The notes under the pieces are model-generated. The model was given only the letters and a program-made list of their open reading frames with translations, ran no database searches and was not told the origin of the DNA. DNA of 64,000 bases from Ancylobacter sonchi (GTDB lineage: Bacteria; Pseudomonadota; Alphaproteobacteria; Rhizobiales; Xanthobacteraceae). A program made the translations under genes and the position numbers. Numbering within the stretch: position 1 is the first letter of the stretch; each line of letters opens with the position of its first letter. The stretch covers positions 124,001-188,000 of the forward strand of contig NZ_JAHBGF010000028.1 in the NCBI RefSeq assembly GCF_018390695.1, in the 5' to 3' direction. This document shows, piece after piece, positions 43,824 through 53,397 of this stretch.

Positions 43824-45353
43824 TCAGGCCACCCGCGCGCGATCCTGTCCATGCGTCCAGCGCGGCAGGCCTGCCGCCTGCGTGCCGGCGATGCGGCCGC
43901 TGATCACGATCTCGCTGAGATTTCCGCCCAGCAGATAGAGGTGGGCGAAGAAGGAGCCGAGCTCGCCGGCGGCGAACAGGCGCGGGATCGGCTCGCCATA
44001 GGGGTCGACCACACGCTGATGCTCGTCATGTTCGGGGCCGCCCTGGGTATTGGTGAGCAGCGGCCAGACCGGCACGACGTAGAAGGGCGGCGTCCCGATG
44101 GGGAACAGCGTGCCGGCCGGTCGTCTATGGTCGTCGTCGGAGCCGGAGCGGACGATCTCGTCCCAGCGCGCCAGCGTCGCCTTGAGCACGGCAGGCTCCC
44201 AGCCTTGCGCGGCAGCGAGCTCCTCCACCGTGTCGTAGCGTTTGATCCAGCCGCGCGCGACCTCGGCGGAATTGTCCTCGCTCCACACATAGCGATGCTC
44301 GGGATGCGAGGTGAGCGGATTGGCGATCCGCCCCAGCTTGCGCCCTTCCTCATCGAAGACGAGATAGGCGGGAATGCGGGTATAGCCGGGCACATCGGCA
44401 TCGTAGAGGCCGAGCGGGCGGGCGGCGGTGTCCTGCGTCGCGGGGTGCAACTCGTTCATGAACCGCTTGCCGAACGTGTCGAGGATGATCCACGAAATGG
44501 GGCGGTTCGGATTGCGGGCCCCTCCGGGTGCGATGCGGAAGGCGGTGTCGTAGTCGTCGAATTTGAAGCCGTAGGAACCGTGGAAATGCCACATGTGCCA
44601 GAGGGCGGCGCCGACCTTCTGCGCCATGAGAATGCCGTCGCCGGTATTGCCGGGATTGCCCATGGCATAGACCGGCAGCGCCTCGAAATACTCCCGCTTC
44701 AGCTTCTCGTTGAACTCGAAGCCCCCGGAGGCCAGCACCACCGCGCGATTGGCGCGCACCGCCACCTTGCGGCCCTCGATTTCCGCCCATACGCCGATTA
44801 CCTCGCCGTCGGCGGTGATCAGCGAGCGCACCGGCGCGCCAGTGTGGACCGGGATGTTGCGCGCGAGCACATTGTCGAGCAGCACCTTGAAGAAGCGCTG
44901 CCCGGCGAGGTTCTTGCCGGTATAGGTCCAGTCATAGCCGGCGAAGCCGGAAATATCGGTGACGGTGAGCGAATAGAGCGTGTCGGCGCCCGGGAAGGGA
45001 TAGATGCCCTCATGCGTGTCGGCGCGCTCGCCGATCTCGGCGCCGTTGACCTGCGCGAGGCCGCGCAGATAGTCCGGCAGCTCGACAAGCCCCTGGGCGA
45101 AGGCGTCGATCAGGCGGTCTGACACCCGGCCGCCCTGTGTCTCGGTCAGATAGGAGACGGCCTTGCCGTGATCGCGCGCCGCCTTGATGCCGCCGCCGGC
45201 GAGGATGGTGATGCCGCCGACATGCGGCATCTTCTCCAGAACCAGCACCGAGCTGCCGGCGTCATGCGCGTTGATGGCCGAAACCAGGCCGGCCCCGCCG
45301 GCGCCGACGACGACCACGTCGGCATCGAGCGCCCATTCGATGTTGCGGGTCAT
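43824..45353 (-). CDS. Flavocytochrome c/ketosteroid-dehydrogenase-like FAD oxidoreductase, operon 1 (copy B)
   Basis: The 509-residue flavoprotein has the FAD-binding start VVVVGAGGAGLVSAINA, LEKMPHVGGITILAGGGI and the C-terminal GELGSFFAHLYLLGGNLSEIVISGRIAG. This is the fumarate reductase flavoprotein/KstD branch, distinct from copies A and C. It has no signal peptide or haem motif and no ferredoxin of its own. It lies 2 bp after the binding-protein gene and 21 bp before the ATPase gene, inside the same transcription unit, so a linked redox step on the imported compound is likely. Confidence 0.82.
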   Translation of the reverse strand: MTRNIEWALDADVVVVGAGGAGLVSAINAHDAGSSVLVLEKMPHVGGITILAGGGIKAARDHGKAVSYLTETQGGRVSDRLIDAFAQGLVELPDYLRGLAQVNGAEIGERADTHEGIYPFPGADTLYSLTVTDISGFAGYDWTYTGKNLAGQRFFKVLLDNVLARNIPVHTGAPVRSLITADGEVIGVWAEIEGRKVAVRANRAVVLASGGFEFNEKLKREYFEALPVYAMGNPGNTGDGILMAQKVGAALWHMWHFHGSYGFKFDDYDTAFRIAPGGARNPNRPISWIILDTFGKRFMNELHPATQDTAARPLGLYDADVPGYTRIPAYLVFDEEGRKLGRIANPLTSHPEHRYVWSEDNSAEVARGWIKRYDTVEELAAAQGWEPAVLKATLARWDEIVRSGSDDDHRRPAGTLFPIGTPPFYVVPVWPLLTNTQGGPEHDEHQRVVDPYGEPIPRLFAAGELGSFFAHLYLLGGNLSEIVISGRIAGTQAAGLPRWTHGQDRARVA

Positions 45354-45355
45354 GC

Positions 45356-46390
45356 TCAGCTCGCCGGACGGGTGAAGCGGGGATCGACGATCTTGTCTAT
45401 GTCGGGTGTGTAGTCCTTGGAGATGTCACCGACCTGCTGGACGATCTTGATGGCGTTCAAGAGCCCTTCGGTATCGACGGCCTGTGTTTCGTCCCAGCCG
45501 GGGATCTGCTCGTCATAGATCTTGTTGAGCAGCTTTTCGTCGAGATTGAGCAGTTTCTTCGAATAGGAAACCAGCTCGGCGCGGTTGTCCTTGGCGTATT
45601 GGATCGCCTCCCGGCTCGCTTCGAAGAATTTGCGGATCGTCTCCGGGCTCGCGGCGATGAATTTGTCGGATGCGAAGACGTAGCTGTGCTGGTAGCGGCC
45701 GTAGTAATCCGCCGCCTTGGCGAGGATGTGCCCATCGCCATCGTTCACCAGCTTGGTGATGTTGGGCTCCTGCAGCACCGCCGCAGCAATCTGGCCAGAC
45801 TTGAAGGCGACGTAGCCATTGCCGCCGCTGCCATAGGCGATTTCCTGCACATCGGCGGCTTCGAGCTTCTTAGCCGTGAGGATGAAGCGCAGCGCCTGCG
45901 ACTGGCCGCCACCCACCGAGGAGACGCCGATCTGCTTGCCCTTCAGGTCCTCGACGCTCTTGACCTCGTTCTGGCCGACCAGGACGAATTCCTGTCCCTT
46001 CACCGCCGGAGAACCGACTACCTTGATCGGGATGCCGCGGCTGATGCCGACGAGGATCGGCGTGCCGAGTGTGCCGATATCGAGCTGGCCGCTGGCAGCG
46101 GCGGCGATCACCTCCGGCCCGCCTTTCTGGAACACGATCGGCTGCAGGTCGATGCCGTGCTTCTTGTAGATGCCCTTCTCGGCGCCGAGGAAGAAATAGA
46201 CCGTCGAGGCCGAGGGGCTGAGGATGCCGAAGCGTACGGGAACCGTCGTGGCTTCCTGCGCGTGACCGGTGGCCGCCGACAGGCTCGCGCCTAGGGCGGC
46301 TGCCAGCAGGACGATGGCGGCCGATGTCAGCGCGTGGCGCCGCAGCCGCGAGCGGAGGGAGGCACCGGAAAGGCCAGGGAAGGGGGACAT
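45356..46390 (-). CDS. SsuA/TauA-like periplasmic binding protein, operon 1
   Basis: The 344-residue precursor has a Sec signal peptide (cleavage near GHAQE) and an NMT1/SsuA-type fold with GQLDIGTLGTPILVGISRGIPIKVV. It delivers the substrate to the operon 1 transporter. The start at 46390 gives a typical signal peptide; the ribosome site is weak. The ligand cannot be read from sequence, but the family favours sulfonates, nitrate or aromatic acids. Confidence 0.87.
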   Translation of the reverse strand: MSPFPGLSGASLRSRLRRHALTSAAIVLLAAALGASLSAATGHAQEATTVPVRFGILSPSASTVYFFLGAEKGIYKKHGIDLQPIVFQKGGPEVIAAAASGQLDIGTLGTPILVGISRGIPIKVVGSPAVKGQEFVLVGQNEVKSVEDLKGKQIGVSSVGGGQSQALRFILTAKKLEAADVQEIAYGSGGNGYVAFKSGQIAAAVLQEPNITKLVNDGDGHILAKAADYYGRYQHSYVFASDKFIAASPETIRKFFEASREAIQYAKDNRAELVSYSKKLLNLDEKLLNKIYDEQIPGWDETQAVDTEGLLNAIKIVQQVGDISKDYTPDIDKIVDPRFTRPAS

Positions 46391-46424
46391 GGAGGTGATC
46401 TCGCTGTGTTTCCGGCGATCCGGG

Positions 46425-46811
46425 TCAGATGTATTTGCGGAGCGACAGGTCGTGCAGCTTGGTGCGGACCTTGTCGTCGGGGTCGGGCTTGCGCTGGAAG
46501 CGCAGCAGGACGCCGGGGTCGTCGTCACTGCCGCCCGGCCGGGCGCGGTTCCAGCCCAGCGCGCGCTGGTAGCTGCCGAGAAGGCCCGAACGGACGATCT
46601 CGTCCTTGTCGACGGGATCGGGGACGCCACGGGGCGACACATAAAGCGCGTCGACCGGGCAATGCAGTTCGCAGGACATGCAGGTATGGCAATCTTCCTG
46701 CCTGGCGATCGCTGGAATACCGCTCTCCGTCGCCTCGAACACATTGGTCGGGCAGATGGCGATGCAGCGATCGCACTTGATGCAGAGTTCGTCGACGACG
46801 AGTTCGATCAT
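46425..46811 (-). CDS. Two-cluster 4Fe-4S ferredoxin (AprB-like), operon 1 (copy C)
   Basis: The 128-residue ferredoxin carries CIKCDRCIAICP and CHTCMSCELHCP and the shared C-terminal extension GLLGSYQRALGWNRARPGG, followed by a unique basic tail ending LSLRKYI. It overlaps the stop of flavoprotein C (ATGA). It should pass electrons to or from that flavoprotein. Confidence 0.88.
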   Translation of the reverse strand: MIELVVDELCIKCDRCIAICPTNVFEATESGIPAIARQEDCHTCMSCELHCPVDALYVSPRGVPDPVDKDEIVRSGLLGSYQRALGWNRARPGGSDDDPGVLLRFQRKPDPDDKVRTKLHDLSLRKYI

Positions 46812-48424
46812 GATGCCAGCGCCCGCTGTTCGGTATGAAGGGACGGTGACGCCGGTTGCCGTTCGACCCAGATGCGGTCGAGGCCCCCGGAGATGAGGTG
46901 ATGGGTCTGCGAGGGGTCGAGATCGGGGAAGTCGCTGCGCCGGTGCAGGCCACGGGTTTCGGTGCGCTCCAGCGCACTCAGATTGATCCAGCGCGCTGTC
47001 GCCAGCATCGCCGCCGTTTCTCGGGCGCGCAGGAGGTCCCGCGGCGTTGGCCCACCATCTCCGGCCGACGGGGGCGCAAGGCCGTCGCGCACGGCGTTCC
47101 ACTCGCTCCCGAACCGCTTCAGCGAGGCTTCGAGATAAGGGCCGAACCGCCAGTAATTGCGGTCGAAAGGCAACATCTCCGCCTGGATGCCGGCGAGCAA
47201 CTCCTGCGGAATCAGCGCCGGATCGGCCGTGTGGCGGGGCCGCAGGCCGGCCTCGCCAAGCGGTTCTGTCCGTCGCCCGGCGACATTGCCGATCCGGCGC
47301 GCGAAGGTGACCGCGGATCGTCCTGCCCATGAGCCGGAGGCGAAGGCCCAGGCGGCGGCAGGGCCGCCACCGGGAGGGCCTGCACCCGTGACCTTCTCGC
47401 GGGTGGCGAGGTCGCCGGCAACGAAGAGGCCGGGCACGTCGCTCGACAGGTCGTCGTCGATGAGAACGCCGCCGGCGGCGCGAATGGTACCCTCGCTGCG
47501 GAAGTCGATGCGGAACTTCTGGGTGAACGGATCGATGCCGAGTCGTTCCAGATGCAGGATGATGTGTGCGTGCGTCTTGCGCACCATCGCCCGCGTGTCT
47601 TCGTCCTTCGCCTTGTCGAGAATGGCCCAGGCGGCGCCGGTCTGGAGGATCGCGTCGACCGTCTGGCGCCCGCGGGTGATCGGCTTGCCGTTGTTGTCGT
47701 AGAGCGAGCCGTAATCGAGATGGGCGCCCCGGCTCAGCACGCCGTCGAAGGCGGTCGGCGCATACTGGCTGGAGAATTCCATGCCGGAGAAACGTACCCC
47801 GGCTTCGGCCGCCATGAGATAGCCGTCACCGGTATTGCCCTTCACGCCCGCGACGTCGGAGAGGAACGAGGTGCCGCCGGTCGCCAGCACCACCGCGCCG
47901 GCATCGACGCGCCACGCCTCGCCCGACTGACGGTTGATGCCCTGCGCGCCGGCCACCGTGCCATTGCTGGCCAGCAACTCGAGCGCCGGGCTGTGATCGA
48001 GGATGCGTACCTGCAGCTTTTGCAGCCGCCGGCGCAGGAAGATCAACACGTCCGGCCCGCGCAGGCGGCCGCGATATTCCTTGCCTTCCTCGTTGCGTGG
48101 CCATTTGTAGCCCCAGCGGGCCATGGCCTCGAGATTGGCGTAGCTCTGGTCGAAGGTACGCTCGATCCAAAGCTTGTCCGCGAGATCGAAGGCGAGAGGC
48201 AGGCGCGCTTCGACGGTGCCCTCGCGGTGAACGGGATCGTCCGGCTTGATGTAGTAGATGCCGGTATTGGCGCTGCTGAAAGGCCCGGAGGTACCGACAT
48301 AGCCCTTCTCGGCGATCACCACCCGCGCGCCGGCTTCGGCGGCGCTGATCGCCGCCCACATGCCGGCCGGCCCTCCACCGATGACCAGCACGTCTGCGTC
48401 GAGGCGAATCTGCGAAGTTGCCAT
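46808..48424 (-). CDS. AprA/SdhA-like flavoprotein, first gene of operon 1 (copy C)
   Basis: The 538-residue protein has LVIGGGPAGMWAAISAAEAGA, AEKGYVGTSGPFSSANTG, GLFVAGDLATREKV and the ending ETRGLHRRSDFP (RGxHxR). It is a paralogue of copies A and D but differs in the segment after GTSG, where A and D have GAT and this one has GPF; this lies near the flavin and may reflect a different substrate. It forms a coupled pair with its ferredoxin and heads the eight-gene operon. Confidence 0.85.
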   Translation of the reverse strand: MATSQIRLDADVLVIGGGPAGMWAAISAAEAGARVVIAEKGYVGTSGPFSSANTGIYYIKPDDPVHREGTVEARLPLAFDLADKLWIERTFDQSYANLEAMARWGYKWPRNEEGKEYRGRLRGPDVLIFLRRRLQKLQVRILDHSPALELLASNGTVAGAQGINRQSGEAWRVDAGAVVLATGGTSFLSDVAGVKGNTGDGYLMAAEAGVRFSGMEFSSQYAPTAFDGVLSRGAHLDYGSLYDNNGKPITRGRQTVDAILQTGAAWAILDKAKDEDTRAMVRKTHAHIILHLERLGIDPFTQKFRIDFRSEGTIRAAGGVLIDDDLSSDVPGLFVAGDLATREKVTGAGPPGGGPAAAWAFASGSWAGRSAVTFARRIGNVAGRRTEPLGEAGLRPRHTADPALIPQELLAGIQAEMLPFDRNYWRFGPYLEASLKRFGSEWNAVRDGLAPPSAGDGGPTPRDLLRARETAAMLATARWINLSALERTETRGLHRRSDFPDLDPSQTHHLISGGLDRIWVERQPASPSLHTEQRALAS

Positions 48425-48696
48425 AGCCGCGCTCTAAATTTATATAAATACGATAGATAATATAATTTATTGGCGTCAACTCCTTCATTGGTAAAATGTC
48501 AGGATACAGATTGGACCCTCGAAAACCCTTGGCACGGCACGGCCGGGCCATCGTGCCGGGCCGCGCGCCGCGTCTCAGGCCTTCCCTCCGGTTCGGTCTC
48601 GGCGCGCCATGCGGGACCGAGCTGCGGGAACCTCCCAAACGGGGAGTGATCGCAGCTCGTCAGTACCTGCCGTCGGAACGATGGGCTGCCATTGTG
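48425..48696 (-). promoter_or_regulatory. Operon 1 upstream region with AT-rich dyad
   Basis: Just upstream of the first gene is an AT-rich block with inverted arms TAAATTTATAT (48435-48445) and ATATAATTTA (48460-48469). A candidate -35 TTGACG lies at 48479-48474 on the minus strand. The motif TATAATTTATTGGC (48461-48474) recurs almost unchanged upstream of operon 2. The rest of the 272-bp gap shows no gene. Confidence 0.5.
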
Positions 48697-49107
48697 CTAG
48701 CTCTCGATAAGGAAGGCGGTATCCACCGGCACCTGCAGCGCGGTAACGAGGGCGTTGGTCTGCGCCGCCATGCCGATGATCGCGGTCAGATGGTGATGCT
48801 GCGCGTCGGTCATGCCCTTCGCCCGCGCGGCGGCGGTGTGCGAGTGAATGCAATAGGAGCAGCCATTGGCGGTCGAGACGGCGATGTAGATCAGCTCGCG
48901 GGTCAGAGGATCGAGGGGGCCATCTGCCAGCATCACCGCCTTGAGGCTGTCCCATGTCCGCGCCAGCGCCGCCGGATCGTTGGCGAGCGCCCGCCAGAAA
49001 TTGTTGATGAAGTCGGACCTGCGCGTCGCGCGGATATCGTCAAACACCGCCTTCACGGCGGGATGCCCTTCCACCTCGGCGTCGCTCCATAGCCGAACCG
49101 TCGTCAT
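48697..49107 (-). CDS. AhpD/carboxymuconolactone decarboxylase-family protein
   Basis: The 136-residue protein has the AhpD core with the redox pair CSYC followed by IHSH, in the order expected for thiol-disulfide activity with a proton-relay His. Family members act as alkylhydroperoxidases or as gamma-carboxymuconolactone decarboxylases; the CxxCxxxH form favours peroxidase or thiol-redox function. It has its own frame upstream of operon 1 on the same strand and could protect against oxidative by-products, but this is inference. Confidence 0.8.
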   Translation of the reverse strand: MTTVRLWSDAEVEGHPAVKAVFDDIRATRRSDFINNFWRALANDPAALARTWDSLKAVMLADGPLDPLTRELIYIAVSTANGCSYCIHSHTAAARAKGMTDAQHHHLTAIIGMAAQTNALVTALQVPVDTAFLIES

Positions 49108-49247
49108 GCCTTCGCCTCCTCTTTCCTCGCGCCGCGCGCTTCCCGCCTGGCGCCTTCCCTTGTACCGCCGCGATCCGCGGGCTGCCGGCCCGACATGGTT
49201 GCGGCGTGCGTGTCTCACCATGCCGAGCCTATGAACGGAACCTACCC

Positions 49248-50492
49248 ATGCCTGACCCAGGGCGGACAACGCCGGCCACATCCAGCCGGCCCTTCATTCT
49301 CTACGCCGCCGGACAGGCCGTCTCCTCCACCGGCAGCTGGATGCAGCGCATGGCGATCGGCTGGCTGGCCTGGGAACTGACCCAGTCGGTCGCCTGGATC
49401 GGTGCCATCGCGCTCACCGAGCTGGTGGCGGCGCTATGGGTGGCGCCGCTTGCCGGCGTCATTACCGACCGCAGCAACCCCTACCGGCTGAATCTCCTTT
49501 TCCAGTGCTGCGGCATGGTGGTGACGCTGACGTTGTTCGCCGTCACCGTGACCGGGGCGATGACCATCGAGCTACTCTGGCTGCTGGCGCTGGCGGATGC
49601 CAGCTGGCAGGGGCTGAGCCAGCCGGCCCGAGCCGTCGCCATCGGGTTCCTAGCCGACCGTCGACACATGGCGCGGGCCGTGGCGGCCAATTCCATCGCC
49701 TTCAACATTGCGCGTGCTGCTGGTCCGGCGCTCGGGGGCTTCGTCATCGTCCATGCCGGAACGGCGGTAGTGTTCCTCGTCGACGGCGCCAGCTTCGCGG
49801 TGCTGATCCTCGTTCTCGCTCGCCTGCGCGCCGCTCTCGACCGCCCCGGCGCCGCCAGTGGTCGCAGTGTGCTGCAGGATTTCGTCGGCGGTTATCGCTA
49901 TATCGCCCGCACCCCGGCGGTCGCCACGGTCTTCCTGCTTGCCATGGCGTTCTCGGTGCTCGGCCGGCCCTTCACCGAGCTGTTCCCTGCCATCGCCGGC
50001 GACATGCTGGGCGGTGGGCCGGGCGTGCTTTCGACGCTGATGAGCCTGCAGGGCGTCGGCGCCCTCGTCGGTGGCAGCTGGATGCTGCGTCGGCGCTCCA
50101 CCGACCGACTGGTAACCGTGACCTATCTCGCCGGCATCGGCATGGCCGGCGCGCTCGTCGCCTTCTGCCTCGTCGGGGATCGGACGGCGGCATTCGTCCT
50201 GGTCGCCCTGGCCGGCCTCTGCCATGTGATGTGCAATATCGGCATGCAGTCGCTGGCGCAGCTGTTCTCCGACTCCATGTTCCGTGGCCGTACCATGGCG
50301 CTCTACGGCTTGATTTTCCGTACCGGTCCAGCCGCCAGCGCCGCGCTCATTGGCATCGCCGCCGGCTGGCTCGGCCTGCCGCTGCTGATCGGCATCGCCG
50401 CGGCGCTGTGCGCGGCCAGCCTCGTGGCTATCGGTCTCGTCCGGCGCCATGCCTTCGCCGACGGACCGGCCGAGGCCGGGCAGAAGGCATGA
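49248..50492 (+). CDS. MFS transporter (DHA3/EntS-type exporter)
   Basis: The 414-residue protein has about twelve transmembrane helices and the MFS loop motif GVITDRSNPYRLN between helices 2 and 3. The N-terminal half resembles the DHA3 group (EntS, macrolide exporters). I start at 49248; ATG 49206 in the same frame would add a non-membrane, Arg-rich prefix. It lies between the two flavoprotein operons on the opposite strand, and could export a product of that pathway. Confidence 0.82.
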   Translation: MPDPGRTTPATSSRPFILYAAGQAVSSTGSWMQRMAIGWLAWELTQSVAWIGAIALTELVAALWVAPLAGVITDRSNPYRLNLLFQCCGMVVTLTLFAVTVTGAMTIELLWLLALADASWQGLSQPARAVAIGFLADRRHMARAVAANSIAFNIARAAGPALGGFVIVHAGTAVVFLVDGASFAVLILVLARLRAALDRPGAASGRSVLQDFVGGYRYIARTPAVATVFLLAMAFSVLGRPFTELFPAIAGDMLGGGPGVLSTLMSLQGVGALVGGSWMLRRRSTDRLVTVTYLAGIGMAGALVAFCLVGDRTAAFVLVALAGLCHVMCNIGMQSLAQLFSDSMFRGRTMALYGLIFRTGPAASAALIGIAAGWLGLPLLIGIAAALCAASLVAIGLVRRHAFADGPAEAGQKA

Positions 50493-50529
50493 CGGGGGTG
50501 AAGGGCCGCGTCTGGCGAGGGCGGCCGGC

Positions 50530-51339
50530 TCAGGCGGCGTGCCGGTGGAGGTGAAGCAGATCGAGGATGTCCTGCTTCACTTCCACGAAGGCGCGCTCCG
50601 TCCGTTGGCGTGGCCGTGCACCGGCAATGTCGAAGATCTGCCGCACCCGCCCGGGGCGCGGGTCCATGACCACCACGCGGTTGGAGAGGAACACCGCTTC
50701 CTCGACATCGTGCGTCACCATCACCATGGCGATGCCTTCGTGCTCCCACAGGCGCAGCAATTCCTCCTGGAGATAGCCGCGCGTGAGCGAATCGAGAGCG
50801 CCGAGCGGCTCGTCGAGCAGCAGCAGGCGCGGGCGCGGCGCCAGCGCCCGGGCGATGGCGGCGCGCTGCGACATGCCGCCGGAAAGCTGGTGCGGCAAGG
50901 CTTTCTCGAAGCCGGAGAGGCCGACGAGGCGGATCAGTTCGGCGACGCGGGTGCGCTTTTCCTCCGCGGCGCCGGCCACGCTGTTGAGGCTGAGCAGCAC
51001 ATTGGCCTCCACGCTCAACCAGGGCAGCAGGCGATGATCCTGGAAGACGATGCCGCGGGTAAGGCTGGGCTTCGTCACCTTCTGGCCATCCACCGCCACG
51101 GTGCCGCTGTCGGGCACGTCGAGCCCGGCGATGAGGCGCAGAAGGGTCGACTTGCCGCAGCCGCTTGGTCCGACGAGGCTGATGAACTCGCCCGGCCGCA
51201 CGGCAAGCGAGACATCCGCCAGCGCCTGCACCGTGCCGCCATCGACGGCGAAGGTCTTCGACACGTTGCGGATGTCGATGTCGCTGCGATGCGAGGCAGC
51301 GACCGGAGCGGCATGCGGGGCGTCTAGTGTCTGGACCAT
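50530..51339 (-). CDS. SsuB/TauB-type ABC transporter ATPase, operon 2
   Basis: The 269-residue ATPase shows Walker A GPSGCGKST, Q-loop VFQDHRLLPW, signature LSGGMSQRA, Walker B LLLLDEPLGALD and H-loop THDVEEA. It powers the two permeases encoded upstream and overlaps the second by 16 bp. It is the last gene of operon 2, converging with the MFS gene. Confidence 0.9.
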   Translation of the reverse strand: MVQTLDAPHAAPVAASHRSDIDIRNVSKTFAVDGGTVQALADVSLAVRPGEFISLVGPSGCGKSTLLRLIAGLDVPDSGTVAVDGQKVTKPSLTRGIVFQDHRLLPWLSVEANVLLSLNSVAGAAEEKRTRVAELIRLVGLSGFEKALPHQLSGGMSQRAAIARALAPRPRLLLLDEPLGALDSLTRGYLQEELLRLWEHEGIAMVMVTHDVEEAVFLSNRVVVMDPRPGRVRQIFDIAGARPRQRTERAFVEVKQDILDLLHLHRHAA

Positions 51340-52160
51340 GGCAGGGCCCTCCGTGAAAGCAGCACAACGGCGCGGTCGAGCGCCAGCCCGACCACTGCCA
51401 GCGAGACGACGCCGACGATCACCCGGTCCATCCGGGCAAATTCGCGGGCGGCGGCGAGATAGGCGCCGAGCCCGTCGCCCATGCCGTTGATGTAGCCGGT
51501 GCCGATCAGGTACTCGGCGCCGAAGGTGCCGAGCCAGGCGATGTTGAGCGACAGTTCCAGGCCGGCGAGCAATGCCGGGGTGGCTGCCGGCAGCACGATA
51601 CGGCGCAGCGTGGTGAGCCGGTCGAGCTCCAGCACGCGGCCGATCTCGCGATAGGGAACGGGCACGTTGCGGCAGCCGGCTTCCGCCGCCAGCGCCATGG
51701 GGAAGAAGGCGCCGAGTGCGATCAGCGTGATCTTCATCAATTCGCCGTTGCCGAACCAGGCGCTGAGCAGCGGAATCCAGGCGAAGAGCGCAATCTGCCG
51801 GGCGCTGTTGATCGTCGGGTCGCCGATGCGCCGGGCGATGCCGGAGAGGCCGAGCAACGTGCCGACGAGGAACCCGGCGGAAATGCCGATGGCCGAACCG
51901 ATCAGTGCCCGCAGCAGTGTCGCGGCCAGGGCGAAGGGCACCGCGCCCGAGGCAAAATCCTCGATGGCGGTGTGCAGCACGATCTGCGGCGGGCTGAACA
52001 GCTCGGGGTTGACGAGACCGGCGGCGCTGACCGCCGCCCATATCGCGATCAACGCGATCGGCAGCAAGGCCCCGCGCCAGAGGCGGCCGAGACGGGTGAG
52101 GGCCGGACGCACAGGAGAAGACGTTTGGGCGGGGGACGACGTGGGGGCGGCGGTGCTCAT
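51324..52160 (-). CDS. SsuC/TauC-type ABC transporter permease 2, operon 2
   Basis: The 278-residue permease has six helices and the coupling loop around YREIGRVLELDRLTTLRRIVLP. Together with the preceding permease it would form a heterodimeric channel, unlike the single permease of operon 1. Only 4 bp separate the two genes. Confidence 0.88.
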   Translation of the reverse strand: MSTAAPTSSPAQTSSPVRPALTRLGRLWRGALLPIALIAIWAAVSAAGLVNPELFSPPQIVLHTAIEDFASGAVPFALAATLLRALIGSAIGISAGFLVGTLLGLSGIARRIGDPTINSARQIALFAWIPLLSAWFGNGELMKITLIALGAFFPMALAAEAGCRNVPVPYREIGRVLELDRLTTLRRIVLPAATPALLAGLELSLNIAWLGTFGAEYLIGTGYINGMGDGLGAYLAAAREFARMDRVIVGVVSLAVVGLALDRAVVLLSRRALPWSRH

Positions 52161-52164
52161 CGCC

Positions 52165-53040
52165 TCACCGTGCGCTATGGAACGACCAGCGAGTGGTCCG
52201 GTTCTGCAGCTTCAGCAGCCCATGGTCGAGCGCCCAGCCCACGAGGCCGATGACGATCATCGTGGCGAAGACCACGTCGAGCTGGAACGACTTACGCCCC
52301 CACATCATGAGGTAGCCAATGCCGGCCGCCGAGGCGAGCATTTCGACGAGGATGAGCGCTTTCCATCCTTTGGATAGCGAGAGGCGGAAGCCGGTGGCGA
52401 TGGCCGGCAGCACCGCCGGCAGCACGATATGGCGTAGCCGGGCGCGACGATCGAGCTCCAGTGCCCGTGCGACGTCGTCATATTTTGCCGGCATCGAGCG
52501 GATGGCTTCGAACACCCCGACCATCAGCGGCAGGAAGGCGGTCTTGGCGATCAGGACGATCTTCAGCGTCTCTCCGATGCCCAGCATCAGCATGAAGAAG
52601 GGCAGCCAGCCAAGCGAGGGTACCAGGAAGAAGGCGCGTACGGTCGGGGCGGCATAGGTTTCCAGTGTCCGCGACAGGCCGAACGCGACACCGACGACCA
52701 GTCCGGCAAGGCCGCCAAGCAGTACGCCGGTCATCACCCGCGCGAGACTGACCGCGAGTTCGTGTGCGAGCTGGCCGGACGCGGCGAGCTCCAGACCGGT
52801 CTGCCAGACAAGGCTTGGCGCCGGCAGGATCTGCGGCGCCAGCCATTCCTGGTGGACCGCTACCGACCAGATAAGCACCAGCACCGCCGGCAACGACAAG
52901 CCGAGCAGGACGGTGACGGCGAAGCTGCCGCCGCGCCGCCAGGCACGCGAGACGGCGCGCGGGGCATCCCAGCTGGTGATGTCGGGCGCCAGGTCACCCG
53001 GCACCAAACCCTGGGAACGCTGGATTCCGATATCGGACAT
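52165..53040 (-). CDS. SsuC/TauC-type ABC transporter permease 1, operon 2
   Basis: The 291-residue permease has six transmembrane helices after a hydrophilic N-terminus and the coupling loop KYDDVARALELDRRARLRHIVLP. The start at 53040 is supported by GGAGAG eight bases upstream, against the alternative ATG at 53055. It follows the ferredoxin gene by 30 bp. Confidence 0.88.
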   Translation of the reverse strand: MSDIGIQRSQGLVPGDLAPDITSWDAPRAVSRAWRRGGSFAVTVLLGLSLPAVLVLIWSVAVHQEWLAPQILPAPSLVWQTGLELAASGQLAHELAVSLARVMTGVLLGGLAGLVVGVAFGLSRTLETYAAPTVRAFFLVPSLGWLPFFMLMLGIGETLKIVLIAKTAFLPLMVGVFEAIRSMPAKYDDVARALELDRRARLRHIVLPAVLPAIATGFRLSLSKGWKALILVEMLASAAGIGYLMMWGRKSFQLDVVFATMIVIGLVGWALDHGLLKLQNRTTRWSFHSAR

Positions 53041-53070
53041 GGCTGCTCTCCTCACGGTGGCGGGGTGAAA

Positions 53071-53397
53071 TCAAAGAAAGGCGCGCAATTCGAAGGTGGG
53101 GTCGTTCTCGGCGCCGGCCGCCTTGCCCCGCTTCCAGCCGAGGGCGCGGGCATAGCTGCCAAACAGCCCGCGCGCGGTGATTTCCGCTTCGGCGATGCCG
53201 GTCGGCGCTTCGGCATTCGGATGGACGAACAGTGCGTCGGCGGGACAGTAGATCTCGCAGAGAAAGCACGTCTGGCAGTCCTGTTGCCGGGCGATCACCG
53301 GCACCTTGCCCGGCCCACCGTCGAACACATTGGCCGGGCAGGCCTTCACGCAGATGTCGCAGGCGATGCAGCGCGCCGCGGATACGACCTCGATCAT
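53071..53397 (-). CDS. Two-cluster 4Fe-4S ferredoxin (AprB-like), operon 2 (copy D)
   Basis: The 108-residue ferredoxin has CIACDICVKACP and CQTCFLCEIYCP and the shared extension GLFGSYARALGWKRGKAAG. It overlaps the flavoprotein D stop (ATGA). Its first motif is closest to copy A, as is its flavoprotein partner. Confidence 0.88.
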   Translation of the reverse strand: MIEVVSAARCIACDICVKACPANVFDGGPGKVPVIARQQDCQTCFLCEIYCPADALFVHPNAEAPTGIAEAEITARGLFGSYARALGWKRGKAAGAENDPTFELRAFL

